From an uncultured Streptomyces sp. (GTDB taxonomy: Bacteria > Actinomycetota > Actinomycetes > Streptomycetales > Streptomycetaceae): DNA of 64,000 nucleotides. The stretch spans positions 248,001 through 312,000 of the forward strand of contig NZ_CANLBS010000009.1 in NCBI RefSeq assembly GCF_947488945.1, written 5' to 3'. The notes below the pieces were generated by a model. The model was not told the DNA's origin, searched no databases, and saw only the letters and a list, made by a program, of their open reading frames with translations. How positions within the stretch are numbered: the first letter of the stretch is position 1; every line of letters starts with the position of its first letter. Shown piece by piece: positions 15,813 through 24,026 of this stretch. A program made the position numbers and the translations under genes.

Positions 15813-17435
15813 TCAGAAGTCCATGTCACCGCCCGGCATGCCACCCGGGGCGGCAGCGCCGGCCTTCTCGGGCTTGTCGGCGATGACGGCCTCGGTGGTG
15901 AGGAACAGCGCGGCGATGGAGGCGGCGTTCTGCAGAGCGGAGCGCGTGACCTTCGCCGGGTCGATGATGCCCTCGGCGATCATGTCGACGTACTCGCCGG
16001 TCGCGGCGTTGAGACCGTGACCGATCGGCAGGTTGCGGACCTTCTCCACGATGACGCCGCCCTCGAGACCACCGTTGACGGCGATCTGCTTGAGCGGAGC
16101 CTCCAGCGCGAGCTTGACGGCGTTGGCGCCGGTGGCCTCGTCGCCCGTCAGGTCGAGCTTGTCGAAGACGCTGGACGCCTGGAGCAGAGCCACGCCACCA
16201 CCGGCGACGATGCCCTCCTCGACGGCGGCCTTGGCGTTGCGCACCGCGTCCTCGATGCGGTGCTTGCGCTCCTTGAGCTCCACCTCGGTGGCGGCGCCGG
16301 CCTTGATGACGGCCACGCCGCCGGCCAGCTTCGCCAGGCGCTCCTGGAGCTTCTCGCGGTCGTAGTCCGAGTCGGAGTTCTCGATCTCGGCACGGATCTG
16401 CTTGACGCGACCCTGAACCTGGTCGCTCTCACCGGCGCCGTCGACGATCGTCGTCTCGTCCTTGGTGATGACGACCTTGCGGGCGCGGCCGAGCAGGTCC
16501 AGGCCGGCGTTCTCCAGCTTGAGACCGACCTCCTCGGAGATCACGGTGCCGCCGGTGAGGATGGCGATGTCCGCGAGCATGGCCTTGCGGCGGTCGCCGA
16601 AGCCCGGAGCCTTGACGGCGACGGACTTGAAGGTGCCCTTGATCTTGTTGACGACCAGGGTCGACAGGGCCTCGCCCTCGACGTCCTCGGCGATGATCAG
16701 CAGGGGCTTGCCCGACTGCATGACCTTCTCCAGCAGCGGGATGAGGTCCTTGACGCTGCCGATCTTCGAGTTGACGATCAGGATGTACGGGTCGTCGAGC
16801 GACGCCTCCATACGCTCCATGTCGGTCGCGAAGTACGCCGAGATGTAGCCCTTGTCGAAGCGCATACCCTCGGTGAGCTCCAGCTCCAGACCGAAGGTCT
16901 GGGACTCCTCGACGGTGATGACGCCTTCCTTGCCGACCTTGTCCATCGCCTCGGCGATCTTGGCGCCGATCTCGGTGTCGGCGGCGGAGATGGAGGCGGT
17001 CGAAGCGATCTGCTCCTTGGTCTCCACGTCCTTGGCCTGCTCCAGCAGAGCGGTGGAGACGGCCTCGACGGCCTTCTCGATGCCCCGCTTGAGGGCCATC
17101 GGGTTGGCACCGGCGGCGACGTTGCGCAGGCCCTCGCGGACGAGCGCCTGGGCGAGAACGGTGGCGGTGGTCGTACCGTCGCCGGCGACGTCGTCCGTCT
17201 TCTTGGCGACCTCCTTGACCAGCTCCGCACCGATCTTCTCGTACGGGTCCTCGAGCTCGATCTCCTTGGCGATGGAAACACCATCGTTGGTGATCGTGGG
17301 CGCGCCCCACTTCTTCTCGAGGACGACGTTACGGCCCTTGGGGCCGAGGGTGACCTTGACGGCGTCGGCGAGCTGGTTCATCCCGCGCTCGAGACCGCGC
17401 CGTGCCTCCTCGTCGAACGCGATGATCTTGGCCAT
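15813..17435 (-). CDS. groEL2: 60-kDa chaperonin GroEL (solo copy, GroEL2)
   Basis: The 540-residue chaperonin begins MAKIIAFDEEARRGLERG at ATG 17435 behind GGGAGGACC. It shows DGTTTATVLAQALVREG (ATP site, near residue 86), the apical-domain block around residues 180-380, and AVEEGIVAGGGVALL near 405. The C-terminus ends GGMPGGDMDF, the Gly/Met type, not the His-rich tail of actinobacterial GroEL1. There is no groES next to it, so the partner GroES must come from the groES-groEL1 locus elsewhere. Expression is under two CIRCE operators and hence HrcA control. Upstream in-frame codons to 17543 are the 5' leader. Confidence 0.97.
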   Translation of the reverse strand: MAKIIAFDEEARRGLERGMNQLADAVKVTLGPKGRNVVLEKKWGAPTITNDGVSIAKEIELEDPYEKIGAELVKEVAKKTDDVAGDGTTTATVLAQALVREGLRNVAAGANPMALKRGIEKAVEAVSTALLEQAKDVETKEQIASTASISAADTEIGAKIAEAMDKVGKEGVITVEESQTFGLELELTEGMRFDKGYISAYFATDMERMEASLDDPYILIVNSKIGSVKDLIPLLEKVMQSGKPLLIIAEDVEGEALSTLVVNKIKGTFKSVAVKAPGFGDRRKAMLADIAILTGGTVISEEVGLKLENAGLDLLGRARKVVITKDETTIVDGAGESDQVQGRVKQIRAEIENSDSDYDREKLQERLAKLAGGVAVIKAGAATEVELKERKHRIEDAVRNAKAAVEEGIVAGGGVALLQASSVFDKLDLTGDEATGANAVKLALEAPLKQIAVNGGLEGGVIVEKVRNLPIGHGLNAATGEYVDMIAEGIIDPAKVTRSALQNAASIAALFLTTEAVIADKPEKAGAAAPGGMPGGDMDF

Positions 17436-17559
17436 GTGAAGTGGTCCTCCCGGACGGGGTGGATTCTCCGGACCGAGTGGCGCCCGCGACGGACGGCCTG
17501 CGTGCCCGGTGGTTCCTTGCCCCACCGCGCCTGCGGGCCTCACCGGCCCGGTCCAAGTT

Positions 17560-17622
17560 CTGTCACTCTCACCTGGAGAGTGCTAACGCCAATGATTAGC
17601 ACTCGACCCCTGCGAGTGCAAG
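17560..17622 (-). promoter_or_regulatory. groEL2 promoter with two tandem CIRCE (HrcA) operators
   Basis: In the direction of transcription the sequence reads CTTGCACTC, nine bases, GAGTGCTAA (17622-17596), a nine-base gap, then TTAGCACTC, nine bases, GAGTGACAG (17586-17560). Both copies have the TTAGCACTC-N9-GAGTGCTAA architecture, each with one perfect half. A sigma-70 promoter is embedded in the first: TTGCAC (17621-17616), 17-bp spacer, TAATCA (17598-17593). The inner halves also form the strongest palindrome of the region. Confidence 0.9.
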
Positions 17623-17790
17623 CGTCTCCCTCTTCCTGGGGACGGCGCAAGCACCTCGCCGGCCACCCGTGGGGCCCGTGTGGCAGGAGGGATCAGCGAA
17701 CCCCGCGCACGGAAAGCACGCACGACGAGAGCGCGCGAAGTGCGCGAGGCGCGCGAGGGACTCAGGCCGGAGGACGGCGCGGGAACAGGG

Positions 17791-17840
17791 ACGCACGTGG
17801 GGCCCGCACCCTCCGGAGAGGGTGCGGGCCCCACGTGCGT
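17791..17840 (-). terminator. Strong terminator after the cold-shock gene
   Basis: A perfect 23-bp stem (ACGCACGTGGGGCCCGCACCCTC and its complement) closes on the loop CGGA 30 bases after the csp stop. It insulates groEL2 from csp transcription. The 170 bases between it and the CIRCE region hold no gene. Confidence 0.9.
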
Positions 17841-17869
17841 GAGTAGTGTTGTCGGCCGACCGCGCCGAG

Positions 17870-18076
17870 CTAGCCGACGGCGAGCTTGACCATGTCCGCC
17901 TGCGGGCCCTTCTGGCCCTGCGAGATCTCGAATTCAACCCGCTGACCCTCTTCGAGGGTGCGGTACCCGTCCATCTGGATCGCGCTGTAGTGGACGAAGA
18001 CATCCGCACCACCGTCGACCGCGATGAAGCCGTACCCCTTCTCCGCGTTGAACCACTTGACGGTGCCCTGAGCCAT
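17870..18076 (-). CDS. CspA-family cold-shock protein
   Basis: The 68-residue single-domain protein binds single-stranded RNA/DNA. RNP1 is KGYGFIAV (residues 13-20) and RNP2 is VFVHYS (26-31); the chain ends DMVKLAVG. The start ATG 18076 gives MAQGTVKWFNAEKGYGF, standard for the family. It probably acts as an RNA chaperone and antiterminator; actinobacterial copies are often constitutive. A leader of more than 100 bases upstream may contribute to regulation, but I see no definite cold-box. Confidence 0.95.
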   Translation of the reverse strand: MAQGTVKWFNAEKGYGFIAVDGGADVFVHYSAIQMDGYRTLEEGQRVEFEISQGQKGPQADMVKLAVG

Positions 18077-18435
18077 GATCTAACTCCCCTATTACTGGCC
18101 CCTACACAGGCCCGCACCTCGCGGACCCGGGTCAGAACCCACCCTCCGACCGGAGAAGGTGCGTGCGCCGGAACGCGTCGACCGCGGCTGAATGTATCTG
18201 CCCAACTGCCCTCTGCAACAGGTCAATCGGACGAGAATTCTGGGCACAACTGAACGCCCGAACATGAGGAATCAGTGAGAATCTCACACAAGTCGGGCTG
18301 GACATAGGCCACTTACCATGCAGGAAGGGACGGCACTTTGGCTGCTTCTCGTCGCGTCCGGGCGCGATCTCGTACGCGGGCGGAGCGGGCAGCGGAGGGG
18401 GCTTCCCCAACTGTACCCCGTTCAACCATGCAGAA

Positions 18436-18468
18436 TTGCCCCCTCCGTGACGGGCACGGAGGGGGCAA
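18436..18468 (-). terminator. Terminator of the thrC-sulfur carrier unit
   Basis: TTGCCCCCTCCGTG (18436-18449) pairs with CACGGAGGGGGCAA (18455-18468) around ACGGG, about 85 bases after the last stop. The rest of the 476-base gap to the csp start contains the csp leader and promoter and no further gene. Confidence 0.85.
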
Positions 18469-18552
18469 CGGCAGGGAACAACGGCACAACGGATGGGCGA
18501 AGTTGACGCGGCGGGCCGGCTGACCGACCGTCCCGTCACGACGCGCGCGGGG

Positions 18553-18831
18553 TCAGCAGCCCCCGGCGACCGCGGGGATGATCGAGACGCCCGCGCCGTC
18601 CGGCGTGGCCGCGTCGAGGCCGCCCTCGAAACGCACGTCGTCGTCGTTGACGTAGACGTTGACGAAGCGGCGGAGCTTGCCCTGGTCGTCCAGGACGCGG
18701 GCGGCGATGCCCGGGTGGTTCTCCTCCAGCGAGGCGATGACCTCGGACAGCTTGGCGCCCTCGGCCGGGACCTCGGCCTGGCCGCCGGTGTAGGTGCGGA
18801 GGATGGTGGGGATGCGGACCTTGACGCTCAT
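18553..18831 (-). CDS. MoaD/ThiS-family sulfur carrier protein, CysO-like
   Basis: The 92-residue ubiquitin-fold protein (SVKVRIPTILRTYTGGQAEV start, RRFVNVYVNDDDVRFEGGLD middle) closely resembles mycobacterial CysO, which carries a C-terminal thiocarboxylate for cysteine synthesis by CysM. Here the chain ends IIPAVAGGC: a cysteine follows the diglycine, so a protease of the JAMM/Mec type would have to expose the GG end first. It lies 28 bases after thrC in the same transcript. Sulfur delivery to cysteine or to a threonine-derived product is likely; the acceptor enzyme is not in the window. The nearby threonine synthase is a PLP enzyme of the same superfamily as CysM. Confidence 0.88.
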   Translation of the reverse strand: MSVKVRIPTILRTYTGGQAEVPAEGAKLSEVIASLEENHPGIAARVLDDQGKLRRFVNVYVNDDDVRFEGGLDAATPDGAGVSIIPAVAGGC

Positions 18832-18859
18832 GGCGCGGCCTTTCTCGGGTCTCGGGTGG

Positions 18860-20152
18860 TCAGGAGGCGGCGAGGCCGGCGTCGCGGAACGCGTCCAGGC
18901 TCGGCTTGATGGTCGCGGTCGGCCCCGTGGTCGGCGCCACCGCGTCCAGGGTCTTCAGGCCGTCGCCGGTGTTGAGGACGACGGTGGTGAGCGTCGGGTC
19001 CAGGAGACCGGCGTCGATGAGCTTCTTCGTCACGCCCACCGTCACCCCGCCCGCGGTCTCGGCGAAGATGCCCTCGGTGCGGGCGAGCAGCTTGATCGCG
19101 TCCACGACCTGCTCGTCGTTCACGTCCTCCACGGCGCCACCGGTCCGGCGGGCGATGTCCAGGACGTACGGGCCGTCGGCCGGGTTGCCGATCGCCAGCG
19201 ACTTGGCGATGGTGTTCGGCTTCTGCGGGCGCACCACGTCGTGGCCGGCCTTGAAGGCGGTCGAGACCGGCGAACAGCCTTCGGCCTGAGCGCCGAAGAT
19301 CTTGTACGGCTTGTCCTCGACCAGACCGAGCTTGATCAGCTCCTGGAGACCCTTGTCGATCTTCGTGAGCTGCGAGCCCGAGGCGATCGGGATCACGATC
19401 TGGTCCGGCAGGCGCCAGCCGAGCTGCTCGCAGATCTCGTACGCCAGCGTCTTGGAGCCCTCGCCGTAGTAAGGACGCAGGTTGACGTTGACGAAGCCCC
19501 AGCCCTCGCCGAGCGGGTCGCCGATCAGCTCGGAGCAGAACCGGTTCACGTCGTCGTAATTGCCCTCGATGCCGACCAGCTCGCCGCCGTACACCGCGGC
19601 CATGACGACCTTGCCCTGCTCCAGGTCGTGCGGGATGAACACGCAGGAGCGGAAACCGGCCCGCGCGGCGGCGGCGCCGACCGCGCCGGCGAGGTTGCCG
19701 GTGGAGGAGCAGGAGAGCGTGGTGAATCCGAAGGCGCGGGCGGCCTCGACGGCGATGGCGACGACACGGTCCTTGAAGGAGTGCGTCGGGTTGCCGGAGT
19801 CGTCCTTGACGTACAGGCCGCCGGTGACGCCCAGTTCACGGGCGAGGTTGTCGGCCTTGACCAGCTTGGTGAAGCCGGGGTTGATGCTGGGCTTGTCCGC
19901 GACGTCGGCGGGGACCGGCAGCAGCGGCGCGTAGCGCCAGATGTTGTTCGGGCCGGCTTCGATGCGCTTCCTCAGCTCGTCCGGGGAGCCGCTCGGCAGG
20001 TCGTACGCCACTTCGAGCGGCCCGAAACAGGACTCGCACGCGAAGATGGGGCCGAGTGCGAAGCGCTCGCCGCACTCGCGGCAGGAAAGCGCGGTGGCGG
20101 GGCCGAGGTCGACGGAAGTTCCGGCGGCAGCTGCGACGGTCTGAACAGCCAT
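18860..20152 (-). CDS. thrC: Threonine synthase
   Basis: The 430-residue PLP enzyme converts O-phosphohomoserine to threonine. An N-terminal zinc ribbon (CRECGERF with Cys24 and Cys27, CESC with Cys39 and Cys42) precedes the catalytic fold with the PLP lysine in NPTHSFKDRV (about residue 125), SCSSTGNLAGAVGAAAARAG and the phosphate loop ASGSQLTK. The ATG at 20152 is the best start; upstream ATGs would run into the riboswitch. It heads a two-gene unit with the sulfur carrier and is controlled by an S-box riboswitch. An unusual point is the weak ribosome binding site; GAGGAG is 18 bases away and part of the riboswitch P1 stem. Confidence 0.93.
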   Translation of the reverse strand: MAVQTVAAAAGTSVDLGPATALSCRECGERFALGPIFACESCFGPLEVAYDLPSGSPDELRKRIEAGPNNIWRYAPLLPVPADVADKPSINPGFTKLVKADNLARELGVTGGLYVKDDSGNPTHSFKDRVVAIAVEAARAFGFTTLSCSSTGNLAGAVGAAAARAGFRSCVFIPHDLEQGKVVMAAVYGGELVGIEGNYDDVNRFCSELIGDPLGEGWGFVNVNLRPYYGEGSKTLAYEICEQLGWRLPDQIVIPIASGSQLTKIDKGLQELIKLGLVEDKPYKIFGAQAEGCSPVSTAFKAGHDVVRPQKPNTIAKSLAIGNPADGPYVLDIARRTGGAVEDVNDEQVVDAIKLLARTEGIFAETAGGVTVGVTKKLIDAGLLDPTLTTVVLNTGDGLKTLDAVAPTTGPTATIKPSLDAFRDAGLAAS

Positions 20153-20173
20153 GATGGGGGAGGTCCCTTTCTC

Positions 20174-20297
20174 CTCATCTTCCTTGCGACGCATTTCGCC
20201 GCAAGACGGAATTGGCACCTTCCCCACCGTGACCTCGCGGTCGGCGGGAGGGTTGCCGGGACTTCAACGGGCCGTTCCCTCAGTCCCTCTGGATGAG
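20174..20297 (-). promoter_or_regulatory. SAM-I (S-box) riboswitch upstream of thrC
   Basis: Read on the minus strand, the leader has CTCATC (20297-20292) pairing with GATGAG (20179-20174) as P1. It also shows the core AGAGGGACTGAGGGA, GGCCCGTTGAAGTCCCGGCAACC-type P2/P3 blocks, GGTGCCAATTCC (20219-20208) and a P4 stem CTTGCG/CGCAAG. These are all hallmark elements of the S-box aptamer. P1 leads into GAGGAG, so ligand binding could hide a ribosome binding site. SAM should switch off thrC expression. The element is known upstream of sulfur/methionine genes; thrC competes with methionine synthesis for homoserine derivatives. Confidence 0.93.
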
Positions 20298-20306
20298 CGC
20301 TGTGGC

Positions 20307-20335
20307 AATGGACCTGCGGTCCATGCGTTTGTCAA
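20307..20335 (-). promoter_or_regulatory. Promoter of the thrC riboswitch transcript
   Basis: TTGACA (20335-20330) and TCCATT (20312-20307) are separated by 17 bases. The predicted start is about 20300, just before the first riboswitch base. The -35 is perfect and the -10 is weak, consistent with HrdB dependence. Confidence 0.55.
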
Positions 20336-20451
20336 CCGACCGGCCCCGAGATGCGGGGGCAGTCCGCGTTGTTCAAGACTGTAACCGAACCACCGGACGA
20401 TCGAGATAGTCGTCCGTTCCGCGAGATGGATCACACAGAGGGGGTACGCCC

Positions 20452-21399
20452 GTGCTGGAAGAAGTCGAAAGCTGGCTGGCCAGGCGCTCCTGGACCGCCG
20501 CAGACCGCCCGCTGGACCAGCTCCTGGTGGCCCGTGCGCGGGCCGCTCGCAGGTCGAGCGTGAGTGTCGTGCTCCCCGCCCTGAACGAAGAGGCGACCGT
20601 CGGCGACATCGTGCGCACGATCCGCCGGGACCTGATGGAGAAGGTGCCTCTGATCGACGAACTGGTGGTGATCGACTCCGGCTCCACGGACCGGACCTCC
20701 GAGGTCGCGCGGGCCGCCGGCGCCCGTGTGGTGCACCGCGACGAGATACTGCCGCGCCTGGCCACCGTGCCCGGCAAGGGCGAGGTGCTCTGGCGCTCAC
20801 TCCTCGTGACCAAGGGCGAGATCGTGTGCTTCGTCGACGCGGATCTCAAGGACTTCTCGTCGGACTTCGTGTCCGGCACGGTGGGTCCCCTGCTCACCGA
20901 CCCGGACGTCCAGTTCGTGAAGGCCATGTACGACCGTCCGCTCGGCGACAGCACCGGGCAGGGCGGAAGGGTCACCGAACTGGTCGCGCGACCGCTGCTC
21001 AACCTGCACTGGCCGCAGCTCTCGGGCTTCGTGCAGCCGCTCGGCGGCGAGTACGCCGTCCGCCGCTCCCTGCTGGAACGGCTGCCGTTCCCGGTGGGCT
21101 ACGGCGTCGAGCTGGCCCTGCTGGTCGACGCCCTGCACACCGTGGGCCTGGACGCGCTGGCCCAGGTCGACGTCGGCGAGCGCAAGCACCGGCACCAGGA
21201 CGGTCAGGCACTGGGCAGGATGGCCGCCACCATCTACCGCACCGCGCACCTGCGCCTGTCCCGCAACCTCGTACGGCCCGAGCTGACGCAGTTCGAGCGC
21301 GGCGAGAGGGGTTTCGTCCCCCGCACCTACGCGGTGGACACCGAGGAACGGCCGCCCATGCGCGAGATCGAGGAGTACACGCTCAGCCGGGCCGCCTGA
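20452..21399 (+). CDS. gpgS: Glucosyl-3-phosphoglycerate synthase
   Basis: The 315-residue GT81 enzyme transfers glucose from a nucleotide sugar to 3-phosphoglycerate, giving glucosyl-3-phosphoglycerate, precursor of glucosylglycerate and related osmolytes. The GT-A fold shows VSVVLPALNEEATVGDIV (residues 38-55), VVIDSGSTDRTSEVA, FVDADLKDF with the metal-binding DAD (near 125) and GFVQPLGGEYAVRRSLLE (near 193). The start GTG 20452 follows the riboswitch promoter region divergently. Its neighbour is trehalose synthesis, another compatible-solute route, although 250 bases separate them. Confidence 0.92.
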   Translation: MLEEVESWLARRSWTAADRPLDQLLVARARAARRSSVSVVLPALNEEATVGDIVRTIRRDLMEKVPLIDELVVIDSGSTDRTSEVARAAGARVVHRDEILPRLATVPGKGEVLWRSLLVTKGEIVCFVDADLKDFSSDFVSGTVGPLLTDPDVQFVKAMYDRPLGDSTGQGGRVTELVARPLLNLHWPQLSGFVQPLGGEYAVRRSLLERLPFPVGYGVELALLVDALHTVGLDALAQVDVGERKHRHQDGQALGRMAATIYRTAHLRLSRNLVRPELTQFERGERGFVPRTYAVDTEERPPMREIEEYTLSRAA

Positions 21400-21651
21400 G
21401 GACCCCCGTCGCCGCGCGGCGCGAGGCTCGTCCTCCCGCCGCGCGGTCCCGTGTCCGGGAAGCCTCCAGGGGCTCGCCTGGCCCCGGGCTCCGCACGCCG
21501 GTGCATCCGCCCGCTCGGGGCGGGTGCACCGGCGTGTGTACATCCGGCGGAGCGCCGGGGGTACACGCGGGCGCGCGCCGGGGGCCTTGCGGCCCGGCCC
21601 GCACCTCGACAGCACGTTTGGGGGGTTACGTATCGGGCTAGGTTCCGCTAC

Positions 21652-23037
21652 ATGGTCTCCGAGCACGCTGCACAAGTCCTCGTCGCGTCCAACCGCGGCC
21701 CCGTGTCGTACACGCTGAGGGAGGACGGCTCCCTCGACGCGAGCAGGGGCGGCGGCGGTCTCGTCTCCGGTCTCAGCGCCGTCGACGACAAGCTGTGGGT
21801 CTGCGCGGCGCTCGGTGAGGGGGACCGCGAGGCGGTCCGGCGCGGAGTCGGCGAGCCGGGCGTCCGGATGCTCGACATCGACCCCGAGGTGCACGCGGAC
21901 GCCTACAACGGCATCGCGAACTCGGTGCTCTGGTTCGTCCACCACATGCTCTACTCCACGCCGATGGAGCCCGTCTTCGACACGGAGTTCCGCCGCAGGT
22001 GGGCGGCGTACGAGGCGTACAACCGGGCCTTCGCGCAGGCGCTCGCGGAGGAGGCCGGCGAGGGCGCGGCGGTCCTGGTGCAGGACTACCACCTGGCGCT
22101 CGTCCCCGGCATGCTCCGGGAGCTCCGCCCCGACCTGCGGATCGGCCACTTCTCGCACACCCCGTGGGCGCCCGTGGACTACTTCCGGCTGCTGCCCGAC
22201 GACATCGGCGAGCAGCTCCTGCGCGGCATCCTCGGCGCGGACCGGGCGGCCTTCCTGACCCGGCGCTGGGCGGACGCCTTCATCGGCTGCTGCGCGGAGA
22301 TCCTGGGCGGCACCGGGCGGACCCGGATCGGGGTGCACGGGCTCGGGGCGGACGGCGACTTCCTGCTCCGCAGGTCGCACGAGGCGGACGTGGACGAGCG
22401 GATGGACGCGCTGCGCGCGCAGATCGGCGGCGACGGCAGCCGCAGGACGATCGTCCGGGTGGACCGCACCGAGCTGTCGAAGAACATCGTCCGCGGCCTG
22501 CACGCCTACCGCACGCTGCTGGAGGAGCGCCCGGAGTGGCGCGAGCGGGTGGTGCACGTGGCCTTCGCCTACCCGTCCCGGCAGGACCTGGAGTCCTACC
22601 GGACGTACACGGCGGCCGTGCAGACGCTGACCGACGAGATCAACAAGACCTACGGCACGGACGGCTGGACGCCGGTGGTGCTGCACGTGCGCGACGACTT
22701 CGCCCGCTCGCTGGCCGCCTACCGGCTGGCCGACGTGGCGCTGGTCAACCCGATCCGGGACGGCATGAACCTGGTCGCCAAGGAGATGCCGGTCGTCTCG
22801 GACCGGGGCGTGGCCCTGGTGCTGTCCCGGGAGGCCGGGGCGTACGAGGAGCTGGGCGCCGACGCGGTCGTGGTCAACCCGTACGACGTGACCGGCACGG
22901 CGGAGGCGCTGCACGAGGCGCTGTCGATGGACGACGACGAGCGGGCGGCCCGCAGCGAGCGCCTCGCCGCGGCGGCCACGGCGCTGCCTCCGCAGCAGTG
23001 GTTCCTGGAGCAGCTCGACGCGCTCCGGCAGGGCTGA
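21652..23037 (+). CDS. otsA: Trehalose-6-phosphate synthase
   Basis: The 461-residue GT20 glycosyltransferase joins glucose from UDP- or ADP-glucose to glucose-6-phosphate. It starts at ATG 21652 (MVSEHAAQVLVASNRGPVSY). The family shows the N-terminal NRGP block, GGGGLVSGL, WFVHHMLYSTP, the VQDYHLALVPGMLRELRPDL segment with the acceptor-site residues (near 145), RVDRTELSKNIVRGL (near 283) and NPIRDGMNLVAKEM (near 363). The upstream 250 bases include GC-rich sequence with no gene. It is convergent with the phosphatase that removes the phosphate, so the pathway is split between two facing transcripts. Confidence 0.95.
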   Translation: MVSEHAAQVLVASNRGPVSYTLREDGSLDASRGGGGLVSGLSAVDDKLWVCAALGEGDREAVRRGVGEPGVRMLDIDPEVHADAYNGIANSVLWFVHHMLYSTPMEPVFDTEFRRRWAAYEAYNRAFAQALAEEAGEGAAVLVQDYHLALVPGMLRELRPDLRIGHFSHTPWAPVDYFRLLPDDIGEQLLRGILGADRAAFLTRRWADAFIGCCAEILGGTGRTRIGVHGLGADGDFLLRRSHEADVDERMDALRAQIGGDGSRRTIVRVDRTELSKNIVRGLHAYRTLLEERPEWRERVVHVAFAYPSRQDLESYRTYTAAVQTLTDEINKTYGTDGWTPVVLHVRDDFARSLAAYRLADVALVNPIRDGMNLVAKEMPVVSDRGVALVLSREAGAYEELGADAVVVNPYDVTGTAEALHEALSMDDDERAARSERLAAAATALPPQQWFLEQLDALRQG

Positions 23038-23044
23038 ACGGCGC

Positions 23045-23087
23045 GCCGCCCCCGTCCTCCGGATCGAGCCGGGCGGGCGGGGGCGGC
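23045..23087. terminator. Shared terminator between otsA and otsB
   Basis: GCCGCCCCCG (23045-23054) pairs with CGGGGGCGGC (23078-23087) in the 67-base gap between the two converging genes. Confidence 0.65.
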
Positions 23088-23104
23088 GGCGTGTCCGGGC
23101 GGGC

Positions 23105-23956
23105 TCAGACGCTGCGGGCGAGGTCCGACAGGAGGCCGACGACCTGGGCGGGGCCGTCCAGGACGAGGTCGGCCCGGCCGGACAGTTCGGGCACCTCGGT
23201 GGAGCCGCTGCACACCAGCACACCGGGCACCCGGCCCTCGTCGGCGGTGCGGAGTTCCTCCACCGCGGCGAACGCCGACAGGTCGCCGAGGTCGTCGCCC
23301 GCGTAGAGCACCGCCCCGGCGCCCAGCTCCCGTACGAACGCGGTGAGCGCGACGCCCTTGTCCATGCCGGGCGGGCGCAGCTCCAGGACCTGGCGCCCGG
23401 GTTCGACGATCAGCCCGTGTGCGGCGGCCAGGGCGGCCATCGGGTCGCGCAGCGAATCGAAGGCGCCCTGCGGGTCGGCGGCCCGGCGGGTGTGGACGGC
23501 GACGGCCCGGCCCTTCTCCTCCACCCAGACGCCCTGCCAGGCGGCGGAGCCGGCCAGGATGCCGGGGAGCTCACGGCGGACGGCGGCGAGGCCGGGCGGT
23601 GGCGCCGGGGCGTCCACCGTGCCCGTGGCGGCGTCCCAGCGCTCGACGCCGTAGTGGCCGAGGACGACGAGGTGGTCCAGGCCCGGTACCCCGGCGAACC
23701 CGCCGTGCCGCACGGCGACCGCGGCCGGCCGGCCGGTGATCACGACGACGGCCGCGATCTTGGGCGCGAGCGCGGCGAGCGCCTCTACCGCGCCGGGGTG
23801 CGCCTCGGCCTTCTCAGGGTCGGGGACGATGTCGGCCAGCGTGCCGTCGAAGTCGAGCGCGACGACCGCGCGGCCGGGGCCGGCGAGCAGTGCGTCGAGG
23901 CCGTCACGGCCGGCGGCGGTGGTCGGTTCCGGCAGGTGTTCGTGGTTGCTGCCCAT
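23105..23956 (-). CDS. otsB: Trehalose-6-phosphate phosphatase
   Basis: The 283-residue HAD-type phosphatase dephosphorylates trehalose-6-phosphate. HAD motif I is VALDFDGTLADIVPD (about residue 33, DxDGT), motif II VVITGRP, and motifs III-IV are in GMDKGVALTAF and YAGDDLGDLSAF (near 223). The start ATG 23956 (MGSNHEHLPEPT) has modest upstream GGTTCGTCC. Together with OtsA it produces trehalose, an osmoprotectant and spore reserve. Gene polarity opposite to otsA implies independent control. Confidence 0.94.
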   Translation of the reverse strand: MGSNHEHLPEPTTAAGRDGLDALLAGPGRAVVALDFDGTLADIVPDPEKAEAHPGAVEALAALAPKIAAVVVITGRPAAVAVRHGGFAGVPGLDHLVVLGHYGVERWDAATGTVDAPAPPPGLAAVRRELPGILAGSAAWQGVWVEEKGRAVAVHTRRAADPQGAFDSLRDPMAALAAAHGLIVEPGRQVLELRPPGMDKGVALTAFVRELGAGAVLYAGDDLGDLSAFAAVEELRTADEGRVPGVLVCSGSTEVPELSGRADLVLDGPAQVVGLLSDLARSV

Positions 23957-24026
23957 GGACGAACCCTATCGGCGCGCCCGCGGTGGCGCCGCCTCCCGGC
24001 GCGGCGTTCCGCGCCCGCCGGACGGG

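Noticed and set aside
15114..17846. 910-codon plus-strand frame opposite groEL2
   Set aside because: A mirror of the groEL2 codon bias, rich in Asp, Leu and Val without any family signature.
20797..23223. 808-codon minus-strand frame opposite gpgS and otsA
   Set aside because: Antisense to two conserved enzymes; composition typical of a shadow frame.
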